NCBI RefSeq assembly: GCF_947172395.1
Contig: NC_069106.1
Span: 310,001-374,000 of the forward strand
Direction of reading: 5' to 3'
DNA: 64,000 nt
DNA from: Bicyclus anynana
Lineage: Eukaryota > Arthropoda > Insecta > Lepidoptera > Nymphalidae
Position numbers and translations under genes: made by a program. Below, one piece after another: positions 1 through 9,612 of the stretch. The notes beneath the pieces are model-generated. The model saw nothing but the letters and a program-made list of their open reading frames with translations. It ran no database searches and had not been told where the DNA came from. Every line of letters starts with the position of its first letter. Positions within the stretch are counted from its first letter, which is position 1.

Positions 1-235
1 AAGGCGCCCAAAAGAGGAAATTTATAGTCAACTCAATGTTAGTTGTGGTCAACAACGAACGCTATTTAAACAAATAATACCTAAATATCGTCTACAATGT
101 CGAGTTGTGTGTTCAGGAAGTGTATAAACGATATATACATAAATATATAATGGAATTAAAGACAAAATTGTGCATTCGTGCGCTTAGTATTGTAGACTAT
201 TGTTCGGATCACTTTTTGCGGTGATTTTGTAGGGA
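1..235 (-). repeat. Interspersed repeat, unknown family (copy 1 of 3)
   Basis: Read on the minus strand, this stretch matches two other places in the window (around 23697-23870 and 29685-29870). The shared core is a short run about GAACACACAA, then a GACATTGTAGAC-like block, then 'atatttaggtat' and a run ending 'cgttcgttgtt'. There are no clear terminal inverted repeats or tRNA boxes, and no protein. It is probably a fragment of an unclassified transposon, and the left edge of the window cuts it. Confidence 0.6.
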
Positions 236-563
236 CGTAACCGATCTATAGTATAAAATATCATTGCCTGAAACAACTTGTACATAAATAACCCAAGGAA
301 AAGCAATCATATCTGAAAGCGTTTTATTATGCCAATGGAGAAGCTTTTGCCTATAACTGAGTTACAGAGTGGAATCCAGGGGGGGGGGGAGTGACGTCAC
401 TCAGCGATGGCGGCTTGATTACATTGTTACAGATATCTCTTAGCGAGAAAGCGGGACACATTACAGTACAAGATTCTTTTTAATAATAATAACTTTATAT
501 TGTATTTGAATGCTACTAAAAACATTATATTTTAACACCGTAAACATCTAAAAGTGATATCTA

Positions 564-858
564 AAGTGAAAAGTCTAGTGGATATGACCTCTGCCTCCGA
601 TTTCAGAGGGTGTAGGTTCGAATTCTGTCTGGGACATGTACCTTCAACTTTTCAGTTATGTACATTTTAAGGAATTAAACACGTGTCTCAAACAGTGAAT
701 GAAAAACATCGTGAGGAAACACGCTGAGAATTTTCTTAATTCTCTGCGTGTGAAATCTGTCAATCCGCATTGGGCCAGCGTGGTAGACTATTTTGCCTAA
801 CCCTCTCATTCTGAGAGCAGACTCGAGCTCAGCAGTGAGCCGAATATGGGTTAATAAA
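564..858 (+). mobile_element. SINE-M copy, near full length
   Basis: tRNA-derived SINE of the Metulj-like type. The head has 'ctagtggatatgacctctg' (A-box side) and the B box 'ggttcgaattc'. The body then follows the other copies (fragment 'cgtgaggaaac', then 'ccgcattgggccagcgtgg') and ends 'cagtgagccgaatatggg'. It is diverged from the 52.2 kb copy, so it is an older insertion. It has no coding capacity; mobility would have depended on LINE machinery (known of SINEs). Confidence 0.85.
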
Positions 859-884
859 GAAGGACATTTTAAAGGATGTTGTTT

Positions 885-1052
885 CAATGGCGACCCGTAA
901 CGGACAGCGCAGTGTTGCTTGACTTCCCACTAGGTGGATCTATGTCAGATAGCGAGTAAAAGTCTCTGGGTACAGGCAGCTCTAAACCGTGGTGTTTGGA
1001 AGTCCTTAAAAAAGGCCTGCGTCGAGCAGTAAACGTACTTCGGCTGGCAATG
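885..1052 (+). mobile_element. Decayed 3' end of an RTE-like LINE
   Basis: Aligns by eye with the LINE 3' end at 34691-34862 (shared 'gtggtgtttggaagtcctta' then 'aaaggcct'). In a family member with an open frame this part encodes the end of the reverse transcriptase, a motif of the form W-x-x-L/M-x-x-A-Y-V-x-Q-W-x-S-I-G. Here the frame is broken. It directly follows the SINE-M copy. Only the last ~170 bp remain. Confidence 0.65.
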
Positions 1053-1540
1053 GTATAAATACATTTTATAAAAACCAAAGGCCACAGCCACACTATGCTC
1101 CTTGCGCAGCCCCTCGCGATGCCCTCTCTGCCTACACACTGCTATATTTGCGCGATTAATCGCAACGCTGCGTAATGTCTTTTAACTCATGCTCTAAAAC
1201 CGATAATATAGACAGCGGTACGCAGGACGAGTAACGTGGTCACACTACATCTCTGCCTCCTTTTCTCACTACTTCCCGTGCCGCACGTCGAGTGTGTGCA
1301 GGCCAGTTAGAACAATGCTAGTATTATTTAACCGACCAAACCGCTCTTTACTTAGACCACTCTCTGGAGCAAAGAAACATAGAATTCAGCAAATTTCAGT
1401 ATCGGGAGTTTTGAGTCGAGTTATTAATATTGATGACCGCACTTGATTATCGCTTCACTTCAATTCACTTCGCTTACACTTTTTTGCTTCAATTAATTTT
1501 TTCTGCAATTCTTTATCAAAAGGAACTTCATTATTTTCCA
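1053..1540. other. No feature recognised (CpG-richer patch at 1100-1300)
   Basis: Unique-looking sequence. The part near 1100-1300 contains more CpG than its surroundings, but I see no convincing open frame, splice sites or repeat termini. Confidence 0.4.
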
Positions 1541-1763
1541 TTAGCGGACGCCCGCGACTTCGTCCTCGTGAAATTTAGTTTTTCACAAATCCCTCAGGAA
1601 CTATGGATTTTTCCGGGATGAGATTAGCCCATGTGTTAATCCAGAGTAAAATCTATTTCCATTCCAAATTTCAGCCAAATCGGTTCTGTAGTTGCGGCGT
1701 TCAGTGGAGGAACAAACATCCAAACAAACATTCATACAAACTTTCGCATTTATAATAGTAAGA
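1541..1763 (-). mobile_element. Hel-B non-autonomous Helitron, full length
   Basis: On the minus strand it begins TCTTACTATTATAAATGCG and ends in CTAA just after a GC-rich 'cgcgggcgtccg' hairpin region. It is flanked by A on its 5' side and T on its 3' side, the host dinucleotide expected for Helitron insertion. It is about 223 bp with no protein. Homologous copies lie at 14194-14433, 17925-18301 and 28760-29097. Confidence 0.85.
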
Positions 1764-2471
1764 TTACTTTAAACTATTCCACCTATCCCCTAGGAATGTA
1801 GATAATTTAAAAGAAAAATAAATGAAATTAATTTTCCTCGTCATCAAAAGTACGTTTTAATCATGATTACCCGTATAAAGAATTATTATTCAGGCATTAT
1901 TCCCTGAGTAATTAATTTCAATAAAAATTGTATTAGGGTAAGTGCTTGGAGTAGATCCTGCCTCCTGGGACAGGACGAGCTATTATATTTTTTTTAACTA
2001 TTAAAGTTATCGTGAATTGTGAAATTTTTCAAAGTTTAAAATAATTAATTAAAATTTGACATCAATTAACTAATTGACTTAATACATGATAAAATCAATA
2101 GTCATACAGGCTGTTAGGGTTAAATATAATGAATGTTTTAAAGTTTTTAGAAATTTATAGCAATTATTTTCGTGTTGTTTGTTTGGTTGTTTATAGAACA
2201 GATATGTACGCGTGGAATTGAATGGTGACCCAACCCACATATTTTCGTAATATTCACAAAACTATTTAAAAAGTTATTATATTGACTTGACGTAAATAAT
2301 TATAATGAAATTCAAACGGTTAACAAAACTTCAATTTCACAACAATTTATCTATCTATCCCTACGAGACATACAAACATCAAAAATACTAGTACAAACCA
2401 CCCAAAAACACAATCCAAAATTTTACAATTTCAACTTTAAACTTAAAACTCCATTTAATAATTCGAACAAA
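1764..2471. other. AT-rich, nothing recognised
   Basis: Long AT-rich stretch with many short A and T runs and stops in all frames. No repeat ends or exon-like features seen. Confidence 0.4.
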
Positions 2472-3722
2472 CATAAGTTTCAACAAGAGACGCGCTTACA
2501 GAAAAGTACAAACAAGAAAGCGTAGTTTGTCTGCAATGGTGCGTGTAACAAATTGTGCTGCCTCGCGCCATTTGCTGCGCTAACAGCCAATGCGGTTGGG
2601 TAAATCGTTATGTAAAGTTTAACTGCTTACTGGTATAGTGAAGTTTGTATTGTTATTTTTATATAGAAATAGTTAACGAAAAGGAGTCCACTTGATGGTA
2701 AGTGGAATACCGTCGTCAATAAGAGAGCTACACTTCGCAGGACATGCTAAAAACACGTTGTACAATGTATTCTCCTGCATTCGTCGACCTGCAAGCTTAT
2801 TAACTAACTTTGACTTATGTTTGTTGACATATATAGGAAGTAGAGATTCTATGTAGTATGTCATCAGGTGCCTACTGACAACCTTTTGTGGATATCATGC
2901 AGAATTTATTTTATTTTAATAGGTTGTTATTAAAGACCATATTAGTGGCGTGTAACCAACTGGAGCTTATTTAATTTCAGTGAGCTTAGGCATAGAGTTA
3001 TATTTTTTACTAACCTGTAGAGCATCCTAAGGATCTTATTGTAATTACACGAGAAACTATACTCTTGCTTGGCGACAGAAATAAATAGCGGTCCCTCCCC
3101 GAACGATTTTTTTTCAAAAAGAGCTTAAAGAGAGAAGTTATTATAATTGTAAACAAGATATATAAAGCACAATTTAATTATCAAACCATCTGTTTATATT
3201 GTTAACTTGGAACTTAAAACAAGTTGTCTTGATAGTAAGTGGTATACCGTCGTTTATAAGAGAGCTAAACTTCACAGGAAAAATACGTAAAATAAAAAAT
3301 GAAAAAAATAAATTAAAATATATTATCTTGCCACCATTGGACCTGGAACTTATCTCATTTCAGTGAGGTTTGAGTTGTTTTTGATAAGCCCTGTCGTAAC
3401 ACCGATGTAGCTTCACAGGCGTGTTTTTGTAACTACTAGTGAAACTGTATTTACAAGAAGAGTTCTAATATTATTAAAATTGTAAAATACATAGCTGAGA
3501 TTATAAAGAACAATTTAAGTATCAAAACATCTGTTATTATCGTTAACTTGAAATACAAAACAAGTTTCAACAAGAGATGCGCTTGTAAAAATATAAACAA
3601 GTAAGCACAGTTCGTGCCTGTGGTAATGGCGCGTGTAACAAACAGCGCTGCTCAGTGCGCCGCGCCATTTGCTGCGCTAACTGGCGGCGCTGCGGTTGGG
3701 TCAATTGTTATGTAATTTTTAA
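2472..3722. repeat. Local direct duplication, two arms about 1.09 kb apart
   Basis: The block at about 2472-2622 ('gtttcaacaagaga' through 'gccatttgctgcgctaac' to 'gcggttggg') recurs at about 3558-3722. A second pair, 'aagagagcta' preceded by 'taccgtcgt', occurs at about 2696-2750 and 3231-3282. Order and strand are kept, so this is either an old tandem duplication or two copies of one unknown element. No protein seen. Confidence 0.7.
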
Positions 3723-3840
3723 TGTTCAACTGCAATTGTTATATTGCAGTTAGTTATGTGCGGTTACCCTTCAAGTTAACTTTTACAATGGAAAGAGTAA
3801 TCTAAGAAATTCATTTAATGTAAACGGTTATGTAAACGAC

Positions 3841-4245
3841 TCGCGAACGCGACTTCATCTACATAAAATTCAGTTTATTACTAATCCCAAAGTAGCCTAT
3901 AAGTTGCTCATAACCTCCATATTTTCTATTTTTTAGTGAAAATCCCAGTAATATTGGTCCAGCCTTTCTAAGTAATGTGTCATCTGCAAACAAAACTATC
4001 TCATGATTATCCTTATCAAGGAAGGTCATTAATATAATTGAAAAAAAGAAATGGTCTTACTATAGATCCTTGAGAAACTCCCATTTTTACAACAGATCCG
4101 GTAGACCGCTTTCCTTTGATATATCCACGTAAAATTCAGTTTTGTACTAATCTCAAAGTAGTAGTAAGTTGCTCAATAACCTCCACTATTTCTCATTGAA
4201 AGTCCCAGTAAAATTGGTCCAGCTATTCTTAAGATAAACAAATTA
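3841..4245 (-). mobile_element. Helitron-like pieces around a reverse transcriptase fragment
   Basis: Two similar pieces, about 3853-3975 and 4128-4235 (shared 'aaaattcagttt' and 'attggtccagc'), look like minus-strand Helitron sequence. Between them (about 3962-4133, minus) is a LINE reverse transcriptase palm fragment: a GVSQGS motif, then YINDLP, then after a stop or frameshift LFADDT with the catalytic Asp pair. These match the usual G-V-P-Q-G-S and A-D-D motifs of non-LTR reverse transcriptases. The fragment cannot encode an enzyme. Confidence 0.65.
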
Positions 4246-4336
4246 TCTGTTTATCAGTCTTTGGAATGACTAGATTGCAGACACAAAAATTTTTAAAATG
4301 CTTGATTGTGTTTTATTATCGTGTAAATAACTATAA

Positions 4337-4389
4337 TGACTTGAGAAAACATAACACTATAGGATATATCTGTATGTTTTCTCGAGTCA
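4337..4389. repeat. Hairpin, 17-bp arms
   Basis: Arms 4337-4353 and 4373-4389 ('tgacttgagaaaacata' and its reverse complement) pair with one mismatch around a 19-nt loop. No known family recognised. Confidence 0.7.
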
Positions 4390-4873
4390 TAGATATAGAT
4401 AGATGAGAGTTCTGAATAATGTTTTGAGATGGTGATAGCGAAACTTGACTGAGTTTATCTTCAAAATGGCGCCTTTATAATTTTTTGCTTTAAGCTTTGA
4501 CTTTGCGATTTTACTTTGTACCTACTTGTAATATTATCTTTATCCATATTGATATTTATAAATGCGTAGGTCCTTTTATGTGTACGTTATGAAAGCAAAA
4601 CTAAAAAAAAAATAACTTAAGTTATCGATGTAAGTAACTAATGAGATTAATAAATTAAAGTATAAAATGGTGCTTAACTTGGTTTAAACTCTCGCATCTC
4701 TATTATAAATCTTACTTCGAAGAGTCTATAAATAACAATTGATTTTAAATATCCCCTATTATTCAACCGTTTGCATATCGTGGGTGTGAAACATTGCATA
4801 TTCATTTTAACACTAATGGCGTGTGTAGCACCACGTTACTAAATATTCAATTAAATTTAATAATTCATTCATT

Positions 4874-5168
4874 CATCATTCATTATCAACCGATATTCGG
4901 CTCACTGCTGAGCTCGAGTTTCCTCTCAGAACGAGAGGGGTTAGGCCAATAATCCACCACGCTGTCTCAATACGGATTGGCAGACTTCACACACGCAGAG
5001 AATTAAGAAAATTCTCTGGTATGCAGGTTTCCTCACGGTGTTTTTCCTTTACCGTTTGAGTCACGTGATATTTAATTTCTTAAAATGCACACAACTGAAA
5101 AGTTGGAGGTGAATGCCCCGGACCGGATTTGAACTCACACCCTCATATCCACTGGGCTATCACGGCTC
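4874..5168 (-). mobile_element. SINE-M copy, near full length
   Basis: Minus-strand Metulj-like SINE. The end opposite the tRNA head is at the left ('gatattcggctcactgctga'), and the head at the right ('tatccactgggctatcacgg'). The B box is 'ttcaaatcc' in element sense. A short loss in the head removes most of the 'cctctgcctccgattccgga' block seen in other copies. Confidence 0.88.
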
Positions 5169-5415
5169 AACATATTATGTCATATTTATGTGATTTGCAT
5201 GTTACTGAAATAAATTATTTTTATTTTTTATTATTTTTTTATTTGCATGGCAAATAGGCAAAGAACATTTACTATTCGCATGAATATACCAGAATAAACC
5301 CAGAATATACCTACCAACCTATACCTATATCTGCAAAAAATACATTAGTTGATTACTCATAAATTATTTTCGGTGTAATATAATTTATTTTAAAATTGGC
5401 CTTTGGTATAGTTGG

Positions 5416-5459
5416 TAGCAAGGAGTGAGGGGTGAGAGGAGGTGAAGGGGGAAGGGACA
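5416..5459 (+). repeat. Purine-rich tract
   Basis: A run of G and A with only a few T and C ('ggggtgagaggaggtgaagg' and flanks). Such strand asymmetry can favour triplex or G-quadruplex structure, but the G runs are short. No gene context. Confidence 0.4.
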
Positions 5460-5659
5460 TGAAATAATTAATATTTGCAACCTGCGGCTATTTGTTTGTT
5501 TTGTGTGAATTTGTTGAAATTTAATGATTTACTCATAATATTAATTAATTAACACAGAAAATTGATAGCTTATTTTTAAAAATACAAAGCCATATAAAGT
5601 TTTATTAATTAAAAATATTTACATACATTAAAAATATTTTAAGTGAAATAGCAGATTTC

Positions 5660-5752
5660 TTTTTTTTATTCTCTACAAGTTAGCCCTTGACTACAGACTG
5701 ACCTAATGGTAAGTGATGATGCAATCAAAGATGGAAGCGGGCAAACCTGAAG
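5660..5752 (-). mobile_element. SINE-P 3' tail fragment
   Basis: Matches the SINE-P tail on the minus strand: 'acaagttagcccttgactac', 'ggtaagtgatgatgca', 'gatggaagcgggc'. The rest of the element is missing, and unrelated sequence follows. Confidence 0.8.
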
Positions 5753-6305
5753 TAACATTATCGTTATCAGCCCTATTGAACTGAGATCCAGCACGCTACC
5801 ACACTACGCTGATGCAGATGAGTCTGACCCTGAACTTCATCCGAAGATGCAGGCACTGCAGTAACGATGGACAGAACAGTTGATTTCAAACGATGGTCAG
5901 AAAAACCATCGCGTTAAATAAAGAAGAAAAAGAAAGAAATAAAGAAAAGATCTTTATTTTTAAGTAATGCCACATATCACATTAAATCTAAATTATAACA
6001 TATTATAGCTTAACTGTCCACTCAAACAGTGGAGCACTAAAGAATGCCCTGTAATATGTGGCACAACCTAGAAAAAGGCCCCAACTCATTTTGTCGCATA
6101 CTTTCAATAAAAAAAGGATGCAGCACTGATTTTCAGTTAGGACTCAGTTTAGGTTCCGCCACGCACACAGTTCAACATTTTATGTAAACTATTAAAGACA
6201 ATTATTAAGAACTAAAGCATTATTTCACAGGGCGTGTACAGAACACAACCTACAAAATGCCGCTTTGTGTCCATGAACCTGACTCCTGAGGCTTTTTATG
6301 CCTGG
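5753..6305. other. No gene; degenerate repeat-like sequence
   Basis: Contains A-rich 'aaagaaagaaataaagaaaa' near 5925 and the pair 'tgccacatat' / 'atatgtggca' about 80 bp apart, which may be the ends of a small decayed element. No coding frame seen. Confidence 0.35.
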
Positions 6306-6502
6306 GACTGTAGGCATGTGTAATGTCGATTCTCTTTCTACAAACGCTAACGCTTCGGATATTAAAAAACGTATGGGAAATACATTCACTGTCAACAGGT
6401 CACGTGATTAAGTTGTCGATCGGATCGGATCATTCCTATACATTTTGTTAGTTTTCGAAGCGTTTGTAGAAAGAGAATTGACGTTCCACATAGCTACAGG
6501 CC
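6306..6502. mobile_element. Fold-back MITE-like element
   Basis: Inverted arms at about 6306-6350 and 6458-6502. The inner 24 bp ('gattctctttctacaaacgc' plus flanks) pair with one mismatch, and the outer part pairs more loosely. About 200 bp overall with no coding capacity. Neither the superfamily nor a target duplication could be decided. Confidence 0.65.
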
Positions 6503-6629
6503 TGTGCTTACACCGGCAGTCCTGCCTTTCAGGCTGGAACATAACCATGCTGCTTGAAGGTAAAAAGTATAGCGGTATATGTATTATCAAAAAAAAATAC
6601 TAAAACTAATGTTATTCAAGATTTTTTTT

Positions 6630-6709
6630 AATTTCAACCCTTTAGAGTTAAAAAGGGGTTGAAAGTTTACATCGATTTTCACGCGGACGAAGTCGCATGC
6701 GCCCGCTAG
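6630..6709 (+). mobile_element. Helitron 3' end fragment
   Basis: Ends 'tcacgcggacgaagtcgc' then 'atgcgcccgctag' followed by T, which is the Hel-B-type 3' terminus. Upstream 'aaaaggggttgaaagtt' is typical of another lepidopteran Helitron subfamily. The 5' part is not recognisable. Confidence 0.7.
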
Positions 6710-7207
6710 TCAACAATAAAATTTATAAGACGAAACGCCTAAGTATACAAATATATATCAATGACATGATGGACCTAAGATAATGATAAAACCTACCCAC
6801 ATCAAATACTCCGGCAGTGTCAACCCTACTCTGTATTAGCTCACGCAGGGCTGGCGCTCGCGTGATATGACTGTTAATGTGCCCTTCTCTTGCTATCAAT
6901 TTATATTACCATTGTGACAACCCTACATCCCTTTGGAAGTTTAACCATTTAACTTGTTACCTATTCTTTAAGGGTAACTAATGATGTGTCACGTGACTAA
7001 GGGAGGCCCATTTTGTAATGTTATTAAAGTTTAAAGCTGGCTCTGCTGTTAATGTACTCTCTCTTTCTCTCTTACACAGTAAATTGTGCCCTCTCTGACG
7101 CATGTGGATCTCAACAAAGATATCGTAGGTTCGACGATTCCAAGCTCGGATAAGTATAGGATTTTAAAATTTCTAAATTGTAGTAGATTTGGTGATAGCC
7201 TTCAGCA

Positions 7208-7286
7208 ATGGCTAGTTATCACCTTACCGGGAAAGATATACATACCGCCAAGTAGCGTTCCGGTACGATACTGCGTAGAAACCATC
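7208..7286 (+). mobile_element. SINE-P middle fragment, diverged
   Basis: 'atggctagttatcacc', 'ataccgccaagtagcgttcc', 'ggtacgatactgcgtagaa' follow the middle of SINE-P. Head and tail are absent or too diverged to see. Confidence 0.65.
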
Positions 7287-7289
7287 AAT

Positions 7290-8017
7290 GATATGTGTAG
7301 AATAAATTCACTCATTCGTCCTATAGTCAGCCATTGACGGTCATTTATTCTCATATTTCTGCAGCTCAAACGGCAGCAAAGACGTGTCATAAGTCGAGCC
7401 ACCATGCGCACAGAGACCAATACACGATTATACACGAGTTATAGTCATGGGTGCTACAGAAACGTGAGAATAATTGATCGACAGTGGCGTGCATAAAAGC
7501 ACGCATTGACTGCATCGTCACTTAACATCAAGTTAGATCGCAGTCTCGGGTTCACTTGTCGTTTGCATGTTAAAGTAGGTATTCACTATACAGTGTGCCC
7601 GGTACGTTGTTATTGTAAGTCAGACATGCTACAAGCAACTATAAATCATTCTATACATCGTGTGTTAGGTAGACTGTTGTGTTGTTGTGCTGGCAACACA
7701 GCACAATAACAAGACCTCTATTACTGCAACAATGGCTACCAACTGAAAAGCAAATAACATTTACGATTCACGGTAATTTCAACTTCAATATCAATGCAAC
7801 AAGGATCATAAATGTTTACACGATATTACAAATAACAGTGAACTTTGAACCTTATTGCCATCGCATACAAGCTATAATATACATTGCATATAATCCAACC
7901 AATTCACATTTCGTTTTCTCAGTGCAAAATCGAGCATGAACGAAGATAGCCTTAACTGTATCATTAATTTATAACTAGCAGGGTTGTTGCCTCGTGTCAT
8001 ATTATACTTGTTATTTT
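7290..8017. other. No feature recognised
   Basis: Contains short chance frames on both strands but no conserved domain, splice context or repeat ends that I recognise. Confidence 0.4.
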
Positions 8018-8095
8018 TAGGGAATTCCGAATGTTCGAGTACTAAAACGGAACCCTTATATGATCACTCACGTGTCCGTCTGTCACAATAATTTT
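8018..8095 (+). repeat. Interspersed repeat fragment ('cggaaccct' family)
   Basis: 'aacggaaccctta' followed by 'gtgtccgtctgtcac' matches the repeat at 41944-42120 ('cgtccgtctgtcac', 'tgtatctcatgaa'). Similar text is widespread in lepidopteran genomes (known). The class cannot be decided from this fragment. Confidence 0.6.
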
Positions 8096-8288
8096 TTGTA
8101 TAAAGATTTTGTTTCCATAGAGGTAGGTGGCAAAAAGTTTATTTTTATCCTACTTACCTTACGCCTGTAAGGTATCCTATGTTACTCGCTAATGATATAG
8201 CTTTTTGTCAGTGAAAAAGTTTCACCCCCTACAACCTATAATATTACCTATAGATAAATAATGAATTGTCATTGTTTTCATCAAGAGT

Positions 8289-8452
8289 ATTTGCCATATC
8301 TTTTTTTAATACGATCAATATTCCCATTTCCCTCCAGTTAGTCGGAAAATACTGTATTAGGAGTGGGTACGACAACAGACCAAAGGGGCGGGGATCGAAC
8401 TACCACCTCTCGGTGATCAGTCCGACCGCTCTTACCGTTGAGCTATTAAGGC
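8289..8452 (-). mobile_element. SINE-U, tRNA-headed SINE
   Basis: In element sense it starts 'tagctcaacggtaagagcgg', close to a tRNA D-arm and A box, then has B box 'agttcgatcc'. The body ends near 'ggcaaatactc'. A close relative lies at 61147-61315. It is too long and too AT-rich after the head to be a functional tRNA, so it is a tRNA-derived SINE. Confidence 0.85.
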
Positions 8453-8520
8453 TACAAATATCATATTATCATACAAGGTCATATTAAGAAACAGTCTTAA
8501 AAAAATAAAGCATTCGTATA

Positions 8521-8843
8521 TGACGTCACAAAAGGTAGACCATTTAGACGATGGGCCGATGACATCAAAGCCGTGGCAGGTGGTACATGGACAAGAACTG
8601 CACAGGATAGAGAAAAATGGAGAAAGTTGGAGGAGGCCTTTGCCGACAGTGGCATACAGACAGACAGAGGGATATTGATGCAAAACAAATAATTAAATGT
8701 GTAATATAGTGTAAGGAATTAAATATAATATTTATGTTAAAAATGTAGGTAATAGAATACTTAAGATAGATAATAATTTTAATAATAATAATACTGTCTG
8801 TCAATAATACCGTCTGAATAAAAGGCTTTTGACGTCACAAAAG
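8521..8843 (+). mobile_element. 5'-truncated RTE-like LINE with 14-bp target site duplication
   Basis: The element (about 8535-8829) lies between exact direct repeats 'tgacgtcacaaaag' at 8521-8534 and 8830-8843. Its open part, 8531-8692 (the first codon or so may be target DNA), encodes the reverse transcriptase C-terminus: GRPFRRWADD, a W-x-R-x-A-x-D-R-x-K-W segment, then LEEAFAD, and a stop. These match the end of lepidopteran endonuclease-reverse transcriptases. A short AT-rich 3' UTR with an (aat)n-like run follows. Only the last 50 or so codons were copied, so it cannot move by itself. Confidence 0.88.
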
Positions 8844-9152
8844 TTTTTATTCGGCAGAGGCAGCCCTGCGGCGTTAATATTTGAACAACAGGGCTGTACA
8901 AAACGCATCAAATATTCACATCGGCTATTTCCGTTCTTTACGTCGCGCGGGTTACGGCACCGATACAATACGGCGTATTGTAAATCCGTAATGTTTCTTA
9001 TAGGAAATCGATACAAACTACCTTCATAAACATGGGAACTCGACCTCGGTGCGATACTAGTAAGTTTATCGTGTGTAAACCGTGTCTGTATATGACACAG
9101 TACTTGTAGCTCTTTGACGGATGAAAAGATTTTGATGCGAATTTATTTATTA

Positions 9153-9260
9153 CTAGCTGACGTCGCGCGGTTTTACCCGCATGGTTCCCGTAAGAATACG
9201 GGGTTAATATACAGAAAGAATTTTTCAAATCCGGCCAGTAATTCCTGAGATTAGCGCGTT
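9153..9260 (-). mobile_element. Hel-A Helitron, 3' half
   Basis: Minus strand: ends with CTAG at 9153-9156 after the hairpin 'cgggtaaaaccgcgcg', matching the Hel-A 3' terminus. Sequence runs back to 'ctaatctcag' and then meets a second Hel-A copy in the opposite orientation at about 9261. Its own 5' end is missing. Confidence 0.82.
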
Positions 9261-9612
9261 ACTAATATTATAAAGCTGAAGAGTTTCTGTGTTTGTGATT
9301 TGAAAAACTCTTTCAGTGTTAGATAGCCTATTTGTCCCGGAAGTTTATAGACTATATATTATCCCCGTGAGCCGTGATAACCCAGTGGCTCTGACCTCTG
9401 CCTCCAATTCCGGAGGGTGTGGGTGAGGAAACCTGCACGCCAGACAATTTCTTAATTCTCTGCGTGTGTGAAGTCTGCCAATCCGCATTGGGCCAGCGTG
9501 GTGGACTATTGGCCTAACCCCTCTCATTCTGAGAGGAGACTCGAGCTCAGCAGTGAGCCGTATATGGGTTGATAACGACGACAACGATATTATCCCCGTA
9601 TTCTTACGAGAA
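9261..9612 (+). mobile_element. Hel-A Helitron, interrupted by a SINE
   Basis: Starts 'actaatattataaagctgaa', has 'tttcagtgttagatagcc', and continues after the inserted SINE with 'gtattcttacgagaac'. The 3' CTAG end is missing. Together with the copy at 9153-9260 it forms an inverted pair. Confidence 0.8.
9369..9586 (+). mobile_element. SINE-M nested in Hel-A, internally deleted
   Basis: Flanked by exact 13-bp repeats 'atattatccccgt' at 9356-9368 and 9587-9599, so both ends are known. It starts 'gagccgtgataacccagtgg' and ends 'cagtgagccgtatatgggtt' plus a 'gataacgacgacaacg' tail. Compared with full copies, the block from the B box to just before 'gaggaaacctgca' is gone. The deletion removes the B box, so this copy should be a weak Pol III template (inference). 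Confidence 0.9.
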
